Shown here piece by piece: positions 15,401 through 28,059 of a stretch of 64,000 bases of DNA (within the stretch, counting starts at the first letter, position 1; the number at the start of each line of letters is the position of its first letter). Under the pieces are notes generated by a model that was not told the origin of the DNA, did no database searches, and saw only the letters and a list, made by a program, of their open reading frames with translations. The translations under genes and the position numbers were made by a program. Origin of the DNA: Trichobilharzia regenti (taxonomy: Eukaryota > Platyhelminthes > Trematoda > Strigeidida > Schistosomatidae); the NCBI GenBank assembly GCA_944472135.2, contig OX235268.1:9678589-9742588 (forward strand), in the 5' to 3' direction.

Positions 15401-18400
15401 AAAAAGGGAGTTTGATGACAGACCAATCATGAATCTACTCCTCAAGGAAATGCAAACTTAAATGCATTGAGGAGACTATTGATTGGCATCAAATGCCAGT
15501 CCGTTTCGGGGAAATCAAATGGGAAATGTGGAGGTGAGCGGTTGTACGACAGTGATATGGTGAAGATTATGTTGGCGAGAAAGTTGTTGAGGCAGCTACA
15601 AGAAATGTTAAGAGAAGGATGGTATCATGATATGCAGCCGAGGTGCTATTTTCCACTCGTAACTCAGAAGGGTATTTATAATAATAATAATAATAATCTG
15701 AAAAAGAAGCAGATAGTGACTAAGAGAGCAGCAGCAGACAACACTGAGCCCCAAAAAACTTCTCCAGCCGAAATGGCTCCCACCACTATTAAGTTCACAC
15801 AGAGAATCTCCCACTGAATGCACAAGTAATTCCATTGATTTCAATGGTGTGCTTCACATCACCAGACAGGGATGACAGTTCACGCGACAGCGAAGATATG
15901 AAGGTGAATGGGTCTCTATTGATGCAAAATGTTTCGTGTCACACACTAGACAGTCATTATTTCAAACATAAGAATCAGTCAACGTTGTTCTGTTACCATA
16001 AATGTTATCACGAATAGACCAGGAGGTGATTTCCATCTGTGTCGCTTGATTACAAACCAACCAGGTACGCAGTCATCCTCAAAAGGACCACAAGTGTGCA
16101 TCTTTGATTCATAAGAACAAGTAATGCTACAAAATGCATGAAATGTAAAAAAAACTATTGATTGAAAAAAGACCTGATCATATATGTACGGCTTATATCA
16201 TCTACATGAGGCATTTAGATATCTTGATAAAATTACTCACCACGTTTCATTGTTTGTTCTGCATTCTGAGGTTTTTCATGTGTCTGAATTTCAGTCATGA
16301 GAACTAAAACGTACAAGGCGGTGGAAATAGGTGTGAAGTATGTGGATTACTTAATGCTTGACCAAAGGTTGTGATAGATAAAACGTCGACCTTTAGGCAA
16401 CATGAAATCATGTTATCTGTCTTTGTTAGCTAATTATTCATGAAGTGTGACTGTCTTGCGTGCACTATAAACACATCTCCAGGTAAATGTAGATATTTTT
16501 ATCACAATCTGCTGGTAACCAGTACTAAATGATTAGGCCTCTTAGTCTCGTTTACAATACTGTCTAACTGCTATTCAACTCATCTCAGTATGTAATATCT
16601 ACATAAATGCAAATTGTTCTCCTAACGATTACCAAGCTTCCTGAAATAAAGGAGATACTATTTCATGCGTAAAATCGGTATTTTCCCGCTCTACTTTGCA
16701 ATAACGTTTTGCAAGTTGTTATATTCAGGTGACATTACATACATCTTCTGATGTGAGAAATATATCTCCTCGAATTTACACTGTAACGTGCATCTGTAAA
16801 AGAGATTTTTAAAAGCTACTCAGTATTGCCAGCGATTGAATTTGTTGATTAGCCGTCTACGGATCAAGGCAAGAGACATAAGTAGTAGGAGGAGGAAGTG
16901 AACATGAATGATTATGGAACAGTCTAAAGGGAAGAGACAACCATAAGATAATTTTCGGTGAAATAAACACATACATTTATACTGCAGAGTTTTGTGGTAT
17001 GTTTTTCTGTAGCTTTCTAATGAATCCGACCAATCATCTGAAATATAAAAAAGATTTTCCTAGACCTATTAAATCAACTCTGCATAATTTACTAAGTCAA
17101 ACAAAATTCACACAAAAATAAAATCCTTTGCTATGATGAATTCGAATATGAAACGATTGCTTCTTGCTGAATACGTGATATTAGAAATCAGAAAATTGGT
17201 GAGTCGACTACCCTATTCAGTAAGTTAGCTGTGGTTATAGTGGGAAGCCGTGAGCAGTAGGTTAAAGTAGGTTGAACGTTAGGCAGTATAACTCACCTAA
17301 GCAGACATTGCGATGTTGGCGCACAACTGGCAGACATCAGAATCAGAAAGCCATTGGAACGGGTCCCACTGGCTTAATCTTCTACGAGCTTGCCAACCTT
17401 GTGACCACAAGGTGCTCAGTTCGAACTCTGTCAGTGGGTGCGTACTGATGAAGAGTCCGAAACATGGATAAGACAACTGTCTAACACTCCTAGATTTTCC
17501 TATCGTTTTCTAGCGGATATCTGCTCATGATGAAATCCTCCAAAAAGTCAAACAAAATCCCGACAAAACCAGCCATCTCTGAAGTCAACAAACTAAAGAC
17601 AAACATCCCCCTAATCAAATGTTTCTCTCATTTCACTATGCATTCTACTACGTAGAGGTAAAACCGCTCTGGATTATTCATTTTTGTCAGAAGATACCTA
17701 CACCTCTAATAATAACCATGGTGGTATTGATTTTTCTACGCTGGATAGATGTTGTCCTGAGTGAATGATTTGCAGTATGCTACAATGGTAAACCATAATC
17801 GAGATAATTATCAAAGCCGTCTCCAGCAGCCATTATTAGTCTGTCAGAAAAAAGGCTGTTGAATAGAACAAGCTGTAGCAAACACTTACATCGATAAAAA
17901 GACCTTTTGGCTACATCTGAAAATAAATGGAGGACAACAGCTCAAATAAGATTCAAGTGTTTCCTGTTCAGAAAAAGCACACCAATCACAAACATCTAAA
18001 CGTTGCACTGACTGAGAAAACAAGTAACTAAAAGGAGGGAAATGCACAAAGGATCAGCACAAACACTGATCATCAAATGTGTTGGCTCGCATGAATCACT
18101 GGATCGATTGAAGTTGCACCCAAAACAATGCAGCTTACTTTCTTCAATTCTCCTTGTCCTAACCAATCACATATGTTGACTTTCACGGAAACGAAGTAAA
18201 ATGTAACTTAAGGAATTATTCTATGCCTCTTTAGATGTAACGGCGATGCGTGGAATGCTACAAAAATGATTGAAATTCAAAAGTGTTCACAAATCACCTG
18301 TCTTCTAGCATAGAATAATGACTTGAATTATTAGACAAAACTCAATTGTGCTTCAAAGAATAACCAAAACATTAGGGACACTAAATTTTGAATAGAAAAA

Positions 18401-21400
18401 CGAATAAATTATTCTGAATGAGAGTTAACAGGGTAAAAGTCTACAAAGAGGAGAAGCATCTGTAAAGTGGTGATATCATAACAACATGCAAGTCGCATTG
18501 GAAATCACACAGAAAAAGTGAAATGTGTAATTAAATGCAAGAAGGGATAAATCAGCAGCCGACAAAATAGAAATTCTGTGAGAAGAAGAAACGCAATAGT
18601 AAGTCTCGAAGGAGAAAGAGGAAATTCAGCCAATAAATTTAATAAATATCCTTAGAGAGAGCATCAATCAAAAAAATAGTTCAATTAACAAACACGTTAA
18701 CATAGACGAAATATACCAAGTAATATAAAGTAAAACAGGTGATCAGAAAGCTTAAGATCCAAGTCAATAAAAAATGGTCAAACCATATGTAAAGATGGTT
18801 TCCAGGAGACGAAATTATATCACTCATGAAGAAATTTAAAAACCATTTCACTTTTTGCTAAATACTGCGCTGAAGTTGTTGTCCAGAAGGGCGACAAAAG
18901 CTTCGCAACTAAACCAACCAGCTCAGAGAACACTATTAATAGCAAATCATCCACCTGAGCTACAAATCTTCTGTATTACACGTCTATCTGTTCAACACTA
19001 TATATTTACATCAATCTTTCTATACAGCTGTCTATCTGTTGACCGTTTTTATCCGTCGACTGAATTCGCATATCTTTCTCAGTAGCGGCACTGACTCACG
19101 CATCACACACGATCATTGATAAGCCGGATTTTATGAAGATGGGATGAACAATGACCAGTAGGCCTGGTGTCAGTTCTCACACAAATACTTACTAAGCGAC
19201 GTTAACTCATCATCACATGTCCTTCCCGAATGGCTAATAGGCTAATGCATGGAAAAAGGATGTGAAGAAATCTTGTTGTGGAGACAGGAGGGTACAGCGG
19301 CGTTTGCTATGTGATAAGATGAAACTGAATTGACTCATTTTATTTTGATATATATATATATATATTTGGAGTATTAAGCATTGGAGTTTTATTTGTTAAA
19401 TTTTCTTTCACTTCTACACCTTCCAAGAAAAGGCATACAAACCAATCGACGGTGTTGCGGTAGGGAGTCCTCTGGGGCCCCTGTTAGCAGATATATATTC
19501 ATGTCGAAGTTAGAGAAACAAATGCAAGGTATGCTTGGAGAATTTATGCTATAAAAACGTTATGTAGATGATATTCTTATGATTGGTAATAATAGAAAAT
19601 CAATTGAAAACTTTATTACCCTATCTAATCACATTCATTCAAATATTCGAGTGACTTCCGAAAGAGAATGGAATAACTAACTAGGTTTCCTGGATATTAC
19701 TATGACTAGGAGAGATGATGGTACGATTCAGCGATTAATTTTTCGTAAACAGACATGGAGTGGACAATATCTTCCTTTTACCAGTTTTGTTTCCATCTAG
19801 TATAAACGTTCCCTAGTGAAATGTTTGTTCTCAAGGGCACGAAAAATATGCACGAGTGACACAGTGAAGGATGAGATTCAACATATACATAAGGTTTTAT
19901 TAGCTAATAGTTATCCGGAGATCTTTATCACTGGTCACAGTAAAGAAAGACAACATCTCGAAAAGACAGCTTCTGTACCAAAGAAAGCTGTCTTTATTAA
20001 CCTACCATTCAAGGGTGACCAGATTATGCAGTTGGCAGCCTAAAGACTTCGGTCTGCTATCAAACGCACATTCTACACCGCCACATCTCTTTTTCTCATT
20101 TGCCGAACATTTTTGATCCCTGTGACTACCTACGATTAAAGGACGAAATTCTGCGGACTCTACTTCAAACTGTATCTACAAGTTCACCTGCAGCTGCGCT
20201 GACATCTCTATAGGTAGAACTAACAGAATGTTCCAATGTCGTCGAGAAGAACATGTTCCAAAATGGCTACTAAATCATATAGAAAATCCCAATGCAATTA
20301 ATCTGAATGGAAATCCAGCATCAGTCATTGCAAAACACTTACTAATGTTAGGTCACAAAATCAATATTAATGACTGTTTCACAATTATTTCACATAACTC
20401 TAATTCAAGGTTGGTTATTGAAGGTGATGGAAGCACTTTGGGGGATTAATCACATACAGCCTAACCTGTGTGTACAAAAATCAATAGACTTCAATCTTCG
20501 CCTACCCTGGACTGCATGACCTATCTTAATATGATTGGTCATTAGTATGTAGTTTTGTGTTTTTTATTTAACTGAGTAATTGTCATGAACTTTGTTTTAT
20601 TTTATTAATGTGAACCATGTTAGTTGTAAAGCGGTTGTAAAGAAACTACGGAATGACGATATCATCTCGCGGCGAAATTTGTCTTCTTAATGCCTTATTC
20701 AAATGAAAATTCGTTGTAACTTTTTTACTCATTTTTCTTGTTTTCTAACTTCTGTTTTCATTAATATTTTAACCTTCGTATTTTCTGAAATATTGACGAT
20801 TTTAGGTTTTTATTCCACTTTGTTCCACTCAGCTTTTTATTTGAATCTGGCATACCCTTCGGCTTCATCTTTCTGAACTTCGTCTTTGAAGACCTCTCAC
20901 GTGTCATTTCTCAAGACTCATAAACTTTAGTGTATTTATTTTTCAGGCATATCTCTCTCACTGTATGCAGAGTTTTCAGTGGAGGAGGAGTTCTACAAAT
21001 GAATTGATGAATTCATTAAAAAATCCTACTTCATTTTGCTCTTTTTTAATACATATCAGGAAATAGTAAAAACGCTTTCAGAAAATGACAGATGAAAAGA
21101 TTAGTGAATGAACATAAAGAGTAACACACACACACACACACACTACACATACTATAGGAAAGACTGTGGTCAACACAAGATGCTTCTATATTCTGATTAC
21201 ACCTATCCTTAGTTTAACTAACCACAAATGTCTTTCAGCTGTAGAGAATTTTTTTTAATTCTCTAACTCATATTTTGCTGTTTAACTTGTATTAAATGCA
21301 ATTAATTTAATGAACGAAATATTCCCATATTGAGTCATAAGAAAAAGGCACAAACAGCGAAGAAGAAAATTTTAACCCTTTTCGACGATTCATTTCCATG

Positions 21401-23128
21401 AGCTGCTGTACAATCGTAATTATAATTAAACACAAAAGTTTTTTTGACCAATCAGATACTGGTAAACATTTTTCGTTGAAAATTCTACTACATTATGTGT
21501 GGTGTAAGAAGGGATGACTAATTGGAAGTTAGAAAAGAGACAGAAGTTGGCATGACCTAATAAGTGTGAGATAATGACTAATCAATAAGCTAGTGTAGAA
21601 TGGACAGGAACTAGCGGAAAGGCTGTAAAGTAGTTTTGTATAAGATCTGTGTGAGAAAGCAATGTTATTAATGAACAGTAATAGAGTGGTAATAAAATGT
21701 GGATGGAGGGAATAGTAATAATAATAAAAGTATCAAGAACAGTAATAATAATAATAATACTAAATAATAGTGAACTACATATTAAAAGAGAGGAGAAAAA
21801 TTATAGTAAGAAATTTACTCTAGCCATGGTAGGGCTAGAGAATGTATGTTTCGTTTTTGTATGCATAGGTCCGGTTTTAGGTCACGAATAGCTAATGCCT
21901 CAGCTATGTACAGATGTCGTATCCAAGGTCCTTTTGTACGATATTGAGGGACTCTGTGTACCACTGTGAAGCATTCGTATGAGGGTGCTCGATGTCCGGA
22001 GATAACAAGGTGTGCGAGGATTGAGCTCTTGCTATTCTTCTTTTCTCCTCTGGCTAACCGAGCTGGGCAGTGTTCCAGGATACGTTTGTGAACTTGACGT
22101 TGCCTACGGCCGATATACTTTGCTCCACACGAGCAAGTGAATTGATAAATACACATTGAAGTGGCCAAAGACGGTATCTTGTCCTTAACGTTAGACTGGA
22201 TTAACTGTCTGCAGGAGAATGTTATACGTAGAGTGGCTGTTGGGAATGTCTTCTTCAGACTTCTTGAAAGGCGGTTTCTCAGAATTTCCGCTGCGATGTC
22301 ACCTTTGAATTCTAGGTTCATGAAGAGAGTCTTCTTAGGAACCGTTGTGATATTTGACCCCAACGGCTTCTCCTTCATGTTTTCGTCGATGAATCTTGGC
22401 GGATACCCATTCTCTAGTAGGGTTTCACGCAATAAATTTAATTCTTTCTCCACCGTGTCTTCCGAGCAGATTTTTCTAATCCTTCAGCACAATGTACGTA
22501 CCAGTTTCTCTTTCGGGTCAGTGGAACAAAGCTCTGGAAGTTGATAAACTGTCCAGTCCATGTTGGCTTACGGTATATCGATCTTTGGATCGTACAGTCG
22601 TCTCTTCTGGTGAGTAATACATCGAGGAATGAAAATGCGTTGTTTGATTCGCGTTCTAAGGTGAATCTTATTGATGGATGCGCTGCGTTGAAGGTTTTGA
22701 GTTATGTGTTTAATTATAATTACGATTGTACAGCTCATGAAAATGAATCGTCGAAAAGAAAATTTATTTATTTACAGGAAATCCCGTGGATATTGAAATG
22801 TCTCACAGCATTCAGTTTATTCGTTTGAAATTCATATTTCCTGTCTTTATATTTATGATTCAATATTCACATTTGTTTTGTGAGTGGAGACGGTTTCGGA
22901 AGTTCAATAAAGCAGAAAATCGTTATCAACGTATTTAGATAATCAAACTGGATTGACTTTTACTTCGCTTTTGATCCAAAATGACGACAAAAAATTACAA
23001 AAAAGCAAAAGGATAATATTTTAACAAGTTAAAAATTGATTAATAATCAACTTACTATCACTAGTTACATTGTTGTTAGATAATATGACTATAAGGCAGA
23101 GTAATGCCTGTAGTAACAAATTTTCCAT
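6492..23128 (-). CDS. Micro-exon-type secreted protein gene, left-arm copy (12 exons)
   Basis: Reconstructed from splice signals. Exons in order on the minus strand: 23056-23128, 16241-16303, 13336-13392, 11496-11549, 10888-10968, 10240-10284, 8914-8976, 8250-8312, 7715-7753, 7134-7202, 6600-6656 and 6492-6562 (stop). Every internal exon is 39-81 nt, divisible by three and bounded by phase-1 introns, and every junction codon is open. The product is about 244 residues: a signal peptide in exon 1, then a charged, probably helical chain rich in Lys, Glu and Ala (for example KALEEDTAIDHNVF, NDFAKAKEAFEKSR). It has no Cys after the signal peptide and one N-glycosylation motif (NTS) in exon 5. This architecture is known from schistosome micro-exon genes, which encode secreted proteins and make variants by exon skipping. 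I cannot assign a numbered MEG family. Introns 1 and 2 hold retroelement relics. Confidence 0.85.
8466..8554. repeat. Small fold-back repeat (left-arm copy)
   Basis: Terminal inverted repeats of 24 bp, AGCTTTCGTCGTCCTTCTGG and its near-complement CCAGAAGGACGAAGAAAGCT, enclose about 40 bp. The right part resembles 18875-18935 in the loop, including the flanking CAACCAGCTCAGAGAACACT. It lies between exons 7 and 8 of the left-arm gene. Confidence 0.6.
13860..15360 (+). mobile_element. Degraded RTE-type non-LTR retrotransposon (left-arm copy)
   Basis: Broken reading frames keep reverse-transcriptase landmarks. At 14560-14700 a segment reads LIKLSKKDDLSLRTNW, like the RTE motif IKLPKKGDLSxCxNW. 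At 15020-15100 comes HKLEDLRVKTNTVAE, like the region after the FADD box. At 15250-15330 comes VFNTDVKTVPLHDLE, like the C-terminal IFNTNVKTVLLYGAE. Stops and frameshifts separate these parts, and the FADD catalytic box is not visible. The 13865-14095 stretch may be a remnant of the endonuclease domain, but that is uncertain. It lies antisense inside intron 2 of the left-arm micro-exon gene. Confidence 0.7.
17360..17520 (+). mobile_element. Diverged hammerhead-type SINE (left-arm copy)
   Basis: A tRNA-like stretch with B box AGTTCGAACTC is followed by GTACTGATGAAGAGTCCGAA and then AAACATGG. The hammerhead boxes CTGATGA and GAAAC are present at 17445-17463. Only seven bases (AGAGTCC) lie between them, and they cannot form stem II. 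By alignment with 53699-53727 it is a decayed relative of the Sm-alpha ribozyme region. It is predicted inactive. Confidence 0.5.
19437..20520 (+). mobile_element. Penelope-like element relic 1 (reverse transcriptase plus GIY-YIG)
   Basis: Plus-strand frames, interrupted by stops and shifts, give IDGVAVGSPLGPLLADIY, then RYVDDILMIGNN (catalytic YVDD), RKQTWSGQYLPF and RARKICTSDTVKDEI, typical of Penelope reverse transcriptase. At 20158-20250 the frame reads CIYKFTCSCADISIGRTN, the start of the GIY-YIG endonuclease, followed by ICTC-terminal remnants to about 20520. Many stops show it is inactive. A segment at 18870-18935 resembling the fold-back repeat at 39069-39157 may be part of its terminal repeat. 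Confidence 0.75.
21815..22720 (-). mobile_element. Penelope-like element relic 2 (RT C-terminus plus GIY-YIG)
   Basis: An open minus-strand frame of 212 codons (21815-22453) contains VPKKTLFMNLEFKGD, then CIYQFTCSCGAKYIGRRQRQ, a GIY-YIG endonuclease signature with the CxC upstream pair, and ends PDLCIQKRNIHSLALPWLE. Upstream to 22720, in shifted frames, are FSFLDVLLTRRDD, YRKPTWTGQFIN and IRKICSED, the thumb region of Penelope reverse transcriptase. The catalytic RT core is missing. It is the best-preserved of the three copies but is truncated. Confidence 0.8.
23056..23128 (-). CDS. First coding exon (signal peptide) of the left-arm micro-exon gene
   Basis: The exon runs from ATG at 23128 to a GTAAGT donor below 23056. 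It is 73 nt, 24 codons plus one base, so it ends in phase 1 and joins exon 2 (starting TT at 16303) to make an ATT codon. The peptide begins MENLLLQALLCLIVIL, a classic hydrophobic signal sequence, followed by a polar NNNVTSD end. It lies in the single-copy loop, 4.4 kb beyond the arm boundary, so intron 1 spans the palindrome junction. Known micro-exon genes have a similar longer 5' exon carrying the signal peptide. Confidence 0.8.
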
Positions 23129-23200
23129 GATTCAAAATCTCTCGTCAGTCTATGTTGTCAACTGCAAAAGAATTTTATGCTTGAATTTCTCAAATATAGC

Positions 23201-23210
23201 CTTTTTATAG
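23201..23210 (-). promoter_or_regulatory. TATA box of the left-arm micro-exon gene
   Basis: The minus strand reads CTATAAAAAG here, 73 bp upstream of the ATG at 23128. That leaves room for a start site about 30 bp downstream and a 5' UTR of roughly 45 nt. No equivalent element is visible in front of the right-arm copy. Confidence 0.55.
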
Positions 23211-24534
23211 TTAGTTACACATGAACACACACCATGTATGTCTATGGTGCACATGTGTGTATCTCATTTATTGTGTTCACCTACCTATCTAACGATGCAG
23301 CTATATTTGACAAGTAATACAGCATAGCACGTAGTATATAAAAACAATCATTAGTACATTGGTTACAGAAAACCACAACAATATATTGATCTGCGGTCAC
23401 TCTTACTGTCTATGGTCACCATTCATTTGAAGGCGAATCAACCAATCCTTTCTCTCAACATAGACAGACTGATAACTCATCCAAATTAAGTAGGTTTATC
23501 GATGCTTAGTTTGTAGGGGGTAATTTGATTTACGCAACGTTTCCCTATGGACAGACAAAACTTAGCGAACCATTGAGAAACACCATGAAATAGTGTAGTT
23601 CTGTTTCACCTCCCTTGTTTTGGTCTCATCGTCAGTACTCATCTATTGAATTTTGAACACAGGATCTTCCAGTTACATGGCAAGCTTATAGACCATTTAG
23701 CTGCAACGGCACGACTCAATGTCCACTGTGTGAATTCTGGCTCCTGCCGATTCCTAATTTTACAGGTATACCCGGTGGATACGTACAGCTAATGTTGGTT
23801 ATCAATGCTTCTCTGGTTGGCATCAAACTGTAGTGAAACATAAAATAAATCAAATTCTTACAAACTAACTCTTGTTGATTATTCTGATTCCACTAGTGAC
23901 TACCTGAAAATCTAATTTACCTGGTTTGATTTCTAGTGGTAAACCCTCACCAGTGGTCTACCCAATTGGGGATGAGGACAAATACTCGCTCCGGATGACA
24001 CTGGCTAGTACCAGTCACGCTAAAATCACCCATCTCTGGGGGTTAAAAATTGGTAAATTTAGATATGAAATTGCTCCGGCTTCTCATCAACCTGCGAAAA
24101 CTCGAAAGATACTATAAAGTTTATCTTTAGAAACAAGTTGTACATACTTGCAAACAGTTCACATGTAAACAGAAATCACTCATGAACGATACTGCTTTTC
24201 ATTTTAAAAAATCACATAGTGTTATACAGGATTCTTTGCCGTTTCAGATAAATATTATTCCTGATAATAATATTAACAATATCATATCATGATGCTGTCA
24301 TACAGTGATGAGGCAATAATTTGTCAACAAAACGACAAAAATAGCTGCATAACAATGCATGATATTATCGAAATAAAAATTGTATCGATAATTGAGCTGT
24401 ATCCTACTAAAGTGGACATGATTTATCCTTTCATCAAAAATCAATTCCTCATCATATGTTTAAACAATTTCGATCATACACAACTGAGAATTCCGGCATC
24501 ATGTAATCAAATAAAAGCCAGGGTGAAAATATTC

Positions 24535-25010
24535 AGTTACCATGGCAAAGACAGATTGATAACGGCTCCTTTCTGAACGCATAAATCAGGTTGCAGGCGC
24601 TTGATAGTGATCGCTTCTGCAAACTTAAGGAGTATTGAATTCTTTTGCTTATGGATAATTGTGAAGGATCTAACGAGGTCCATCACATGTCCTGTGTCAA
24701 GAAGATGCCTGGCGATGGCACCCGTTAATGCATTTTTCTCTCTGGAATATAGGCTTCTTAGTACATGTTCAGAAAATCGGAGGTAGGCCCTTCTTTATGT
24801 TCTTTCAATGTAACTGCTCCACAAATGCGTGTACAATTGTATTTACAGTTGAAGTTAACATGAGATAGATATTTGTTGACTTTTGTTTGCACCAAAGAGC
24901 AAGTTGTTTGACAGACGAGAACCAGCTTAGCTGTGGGATAGTCTGTGACTAGTGAAGTCCTCAATCTTCTGTTGACAATCGGTGTTATATTTTCACCGTT
25001 AAAATCAGTT
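24535..25010 (-). mobile_element. Penelope-like element relic 3 (C-terminal fragment)
   Basis: The minus strand reads CQTTCSLVQTKVNKYL and FNCKYNCTRICGA, then after a frameshift LRFSEHVLRSLYSREKNA, ARHLLDTGHV and AITIKRLQPDLCVQKGA, ending INLSLPW before a stop at about 24538. This is the C-terminal GIY-YIG region of a Penelope-like element. The upstream reverse transcriptase is missing, and the frame is broken. Confidence 0.7.
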
Positions 25011-25416
25011 TCAATGTAGATGGGCTATTTTGCCCACTGATATCTGCTCGATAATTGAAACTTCAAATTTAACGTACTTGTTAATGAATCTTTAGTGGAA
25101 ACCATTGCTTTTCAAGACCATTTTGAGAAACAAAGCTTATTCCTCTAATCGCTATGTAGTATAGCGTCTTGACTAGTGTCCATGGAAAGCCACTCGTACA
25201 AAAACTATTAAAATATAGTTGAACTTTATTTAGACAACTTAGAAATTTCAACCAGGCAGTGAAAGGAATAAAAAGTATTGAAATGCTACTTTCCATAAAA
25301 ATTTCTGCTTCACATATGTTGGCATATGATTCAACTACCTGTAGTTGAAACGATGATTCTAGATTAGTGAACTATACAACATGATTGGTGCTGGTTATTG
25401 TTGGCGGTGGTGTTAC

Positions 25417-25745
25417 TCATAATTGGTTGTCTTCTTCACCTCCATTGTCTCTGTGTTCACCTGGTGTCCTGTCTTCTCTCTCTGCAACTTCTGCCAGTTT
25501 GTTACTTTTTGCGTATAGGTCTTCAAGATTGTGTGACATTATGCATCTATCATCTGCGAAATCTAGAGCTTCTACTGTCTCCTTACCGGGAGTTGAGCTT
25601 TTTGCTGTCTCCTCACTCCCAGGCACAGTCTGATGCATTATCCATTCCACTGTAATTAGGAATATCACTGGTGATAAAAAACAACCAGCTCGTTTTACCC
25701 CTGTATTCATTACGAACGCCTCGCTCAGTTTTCCGTAGTGGATAA
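25417..25745 (-). mobile_element. RTE-type reverse-transcriptase fragment
   Basis: The minus-strand frame reads GKLSEAFVMNTGVKRAGCFL, then LSPVIFLITVEWIM, then EALDFADDRCIMSHNLEDL. These match RTE reverse-transcriptase blocks TGVRQGCLLSP and the catalytic FADD box. The frame is open for 97 codons (25417-25710), then degenerates into a repetitive acidic tail. Both ends are truncated, so it is a dead fragment in the loop. Confidence 0.75.
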
Positions 25746-26879
25746 CCTGACACGTGGCATTGTCATATGGTCAGCTGCAAAATGAGGTTGAGGTTTTTGA
25801 AGAATAAAATGGTTCGGCAAGTTGCTTAGCGATTAATTTTGCTCTTGGTTTCCTCGTTTGGTTTCAACAATTTACTGGCGTCTGAAAGTAGATGTGGGGT
25901 TTTATTAATGCAAACTTTGTGATCGATAATAACAACACTTGCACCCTTGTCAGGGCGTGTTAATAGCTTACCTTTTTACTGTGTCAACAATTTAAGTTAT
26001 TGTTGTTTGCGAGATTCAGTATGTCATCGTGTGTGTGTGTGTGTATCAGTCTCTGGTGAACTTTTCGCCATGGACTTCATTTGTTTACGAAAAGCTTCAA
26101 AAGAGAACAACGGTTATCAGACAAAGAAATACTTCGAAATATTCAATAATTGCGTCATTCAATAAATCACTGCCTACCCCATATCATTAGACATGAATAT
26201 AAGGGTTTTCTTCATATTCTTATATTCTTCTGCTCGCCGTTTTGCCGCCAGGTAGCGGAAATATCAGAGTTCAGTGACTCACTTTCCACCAATCACAGTT
26301 ATGTTCATCACCTCACAGTTTCCAACCGTGTAACTGAGTTTTCCCTATTTTACTCCGTTTTGCACAGATTCTTTAATCTGTCTACACAGTTCTTCATAAG
26401 CGTTCATCCCACTCACACACGATCTCCACAAGATCAGTTTTGGGTGGTAAACCCGTGGTTTTCCTACTCAAATTCCAGTCGATAGTTCTAGTGTTATGTT
26501 ACGTCACTCAGTGTGGATTTCTTCTACGAAAAGAGGAGCGACAATCGAAACGAGTTCACAAACGACACGTTGAGTGAAACGTATGATCCAAAACATAGGA
26601 TTCACCTGGAATACGATACTACGTGAAACAAAATCTAACGGAATATAGTATACAAAGGTGAAACTGTGAGGAGCCTGTGGCACAGTCATTGTGCACCAAC
26701 ACGAAAACCAAGAAAACTGTGTGAAAAGCGATTCACTGAAGATATGAAAAGAGCGAGGATGACAGTAACAGAATAATGGTATACGTGTAAACAAAAGTGA
26801 AAAGTAGTTATTCTGCCTAGATATATTCATACATTTTCACAAATGATAGATTTATTTCCCTTCCTACGTAAGTTGCCAC

Positions 26880-27330
26880 CCACACCCACCCACCCACACA
26901 CACACACACACGACAACATGACAGAGCATGACCGCCTATAATTGAAGATGGTTAACTGCCTCATTCCCTTCACTTTGACCATAAGCTTGTGGAAATACAT
27001 GCATCCACACAATCAGATTTCCCTACCTGCTACCATCCATTATTCAATTCGGAGCAGTCTGTATTCACCTTGGAAGTCGATTGTATTTCATGGGGAGCGA
27101 AACGCATTCTGTTTTCCACAGGTATCAAAATTAAATCACACATTATCCTACTTGTAACTTCATAAAAGCAATGAAATTTATTTTCTGTATTTTACGCTTT
27201 ACTAACAGCCTACTACTACTTCTAATAATATTTATCCTTCTTTTTCTTCTTTTCTTCGTCTTTATCTGCTTGACCTACATTCTGCGATATCCTTCGTATT
27301 GAACATTATCAAATTATTCTCATTTAATTA
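26880..27330. repeat. Diverged direct repeat, copy 1
   Basis: Together with 28060-28440 this forms a pair of diverged direct repeats. Shared blocks include ACTGCCTCATT, CACACAATC(A/C)GATT, CCTACCTG, ACAATGAAATTTATTTTCT or AGCAATGAAATTTATTTTCT, and TTTTCATTTAATTA or CTCATTTAATTA. In this copy an ORF of 43 codons (27171-27302, starting MKFIFCILRF) is almost wholly hydrophobic; copy 2 has a stop after six codons. Probably an unclassified repeat. Confidence 0.5.
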
Positions 27331-28059
27331 TCTTTAGTTAAGTCACGTTTATTTTGTCTAAATTAAGAAATGTAAGCAATGTGATAATGAGGTGAGTCTT
27401 TATTACTCTTTTCAGGTTGTGTTTTCTCTGTTTGTTTGTTTGCTTGCTTGTTATGTTGAAATATTTGCGTTTGTTTTTCTCTTCTATGTCCATTTCATAG
27501 TCATGAATAAAACTTAAGAATCACTAAAACGGGACGATACTTGTCGAAGGTTCTACTTGATTTGTAGAGAAGATGATATCGGTTGAAAACAAGGGATCTT
27601 TGAACAGTTTTATGAGAGGGGATTGCATGCCGAAACATACCATTTCCCAGACATTGATCATACAAGCGTGAATAGTGGTGTGGATTCCTTCACAGTCGTT
27701 TACAAAATGAAGAAGATTTCTGTTGATCATGCATGGCTCTTCGAAGTGGAATACTGAAAATCCTGACTGGATTCAAGAGCCTTGTTTTTAAGGTTACTGC
27801 TCAGCTAGCGGTGATATTATTTAAGACCGTAGTCAGAGAGTCTAAACTCGATTGTAAGGCAGCTCACAGAGAACAGTCATGGATGGTTGCCATATTGAAG
27901 TCATACAACACCACATGTCTATTCCAATCCAATGATTCATGATAAACCAGGTATCTTGATATTCCTAACACGTATTGTGGCCATTTTAGTTGATGCAGCT
28001 TCACAACTGCATAAATTAATTTCGTCTCCTTACGTAACTCCCCAACCACACTCACATCC

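Larger units (their letters stand above)
1..18694. repeat. Left arm of a giant inverted repeat (palindrome)
   Basis: This whole segment is repeated in reverse complement at 28933-47830. Paired coordinates add up to a near constant, about 47626-47630 in the inner half and 47828-47844 in the outer half. The jump is the extra SINE in the other arm. Base 1 pairs with base 47830, so the arm continues to the left of the window and its true length is unknown. The inner end is abrupt: homology stops at about 18694, just after a TTAACAAACA sequence. Differences between arms are single bases, short indels and microsatellite length changes. By eye the arms look roughly 99% identical; I did not count. 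Confidence 0.97.

Noticed and set aside
26183..26252. ATG frame MNIRVFFIFLYSS with a possible GTAGCG donor, as first exon for the right-arm gene
   Set aside because: It ends in phase 2, which does not join the phase-1 exon 2, and the donor is weak.
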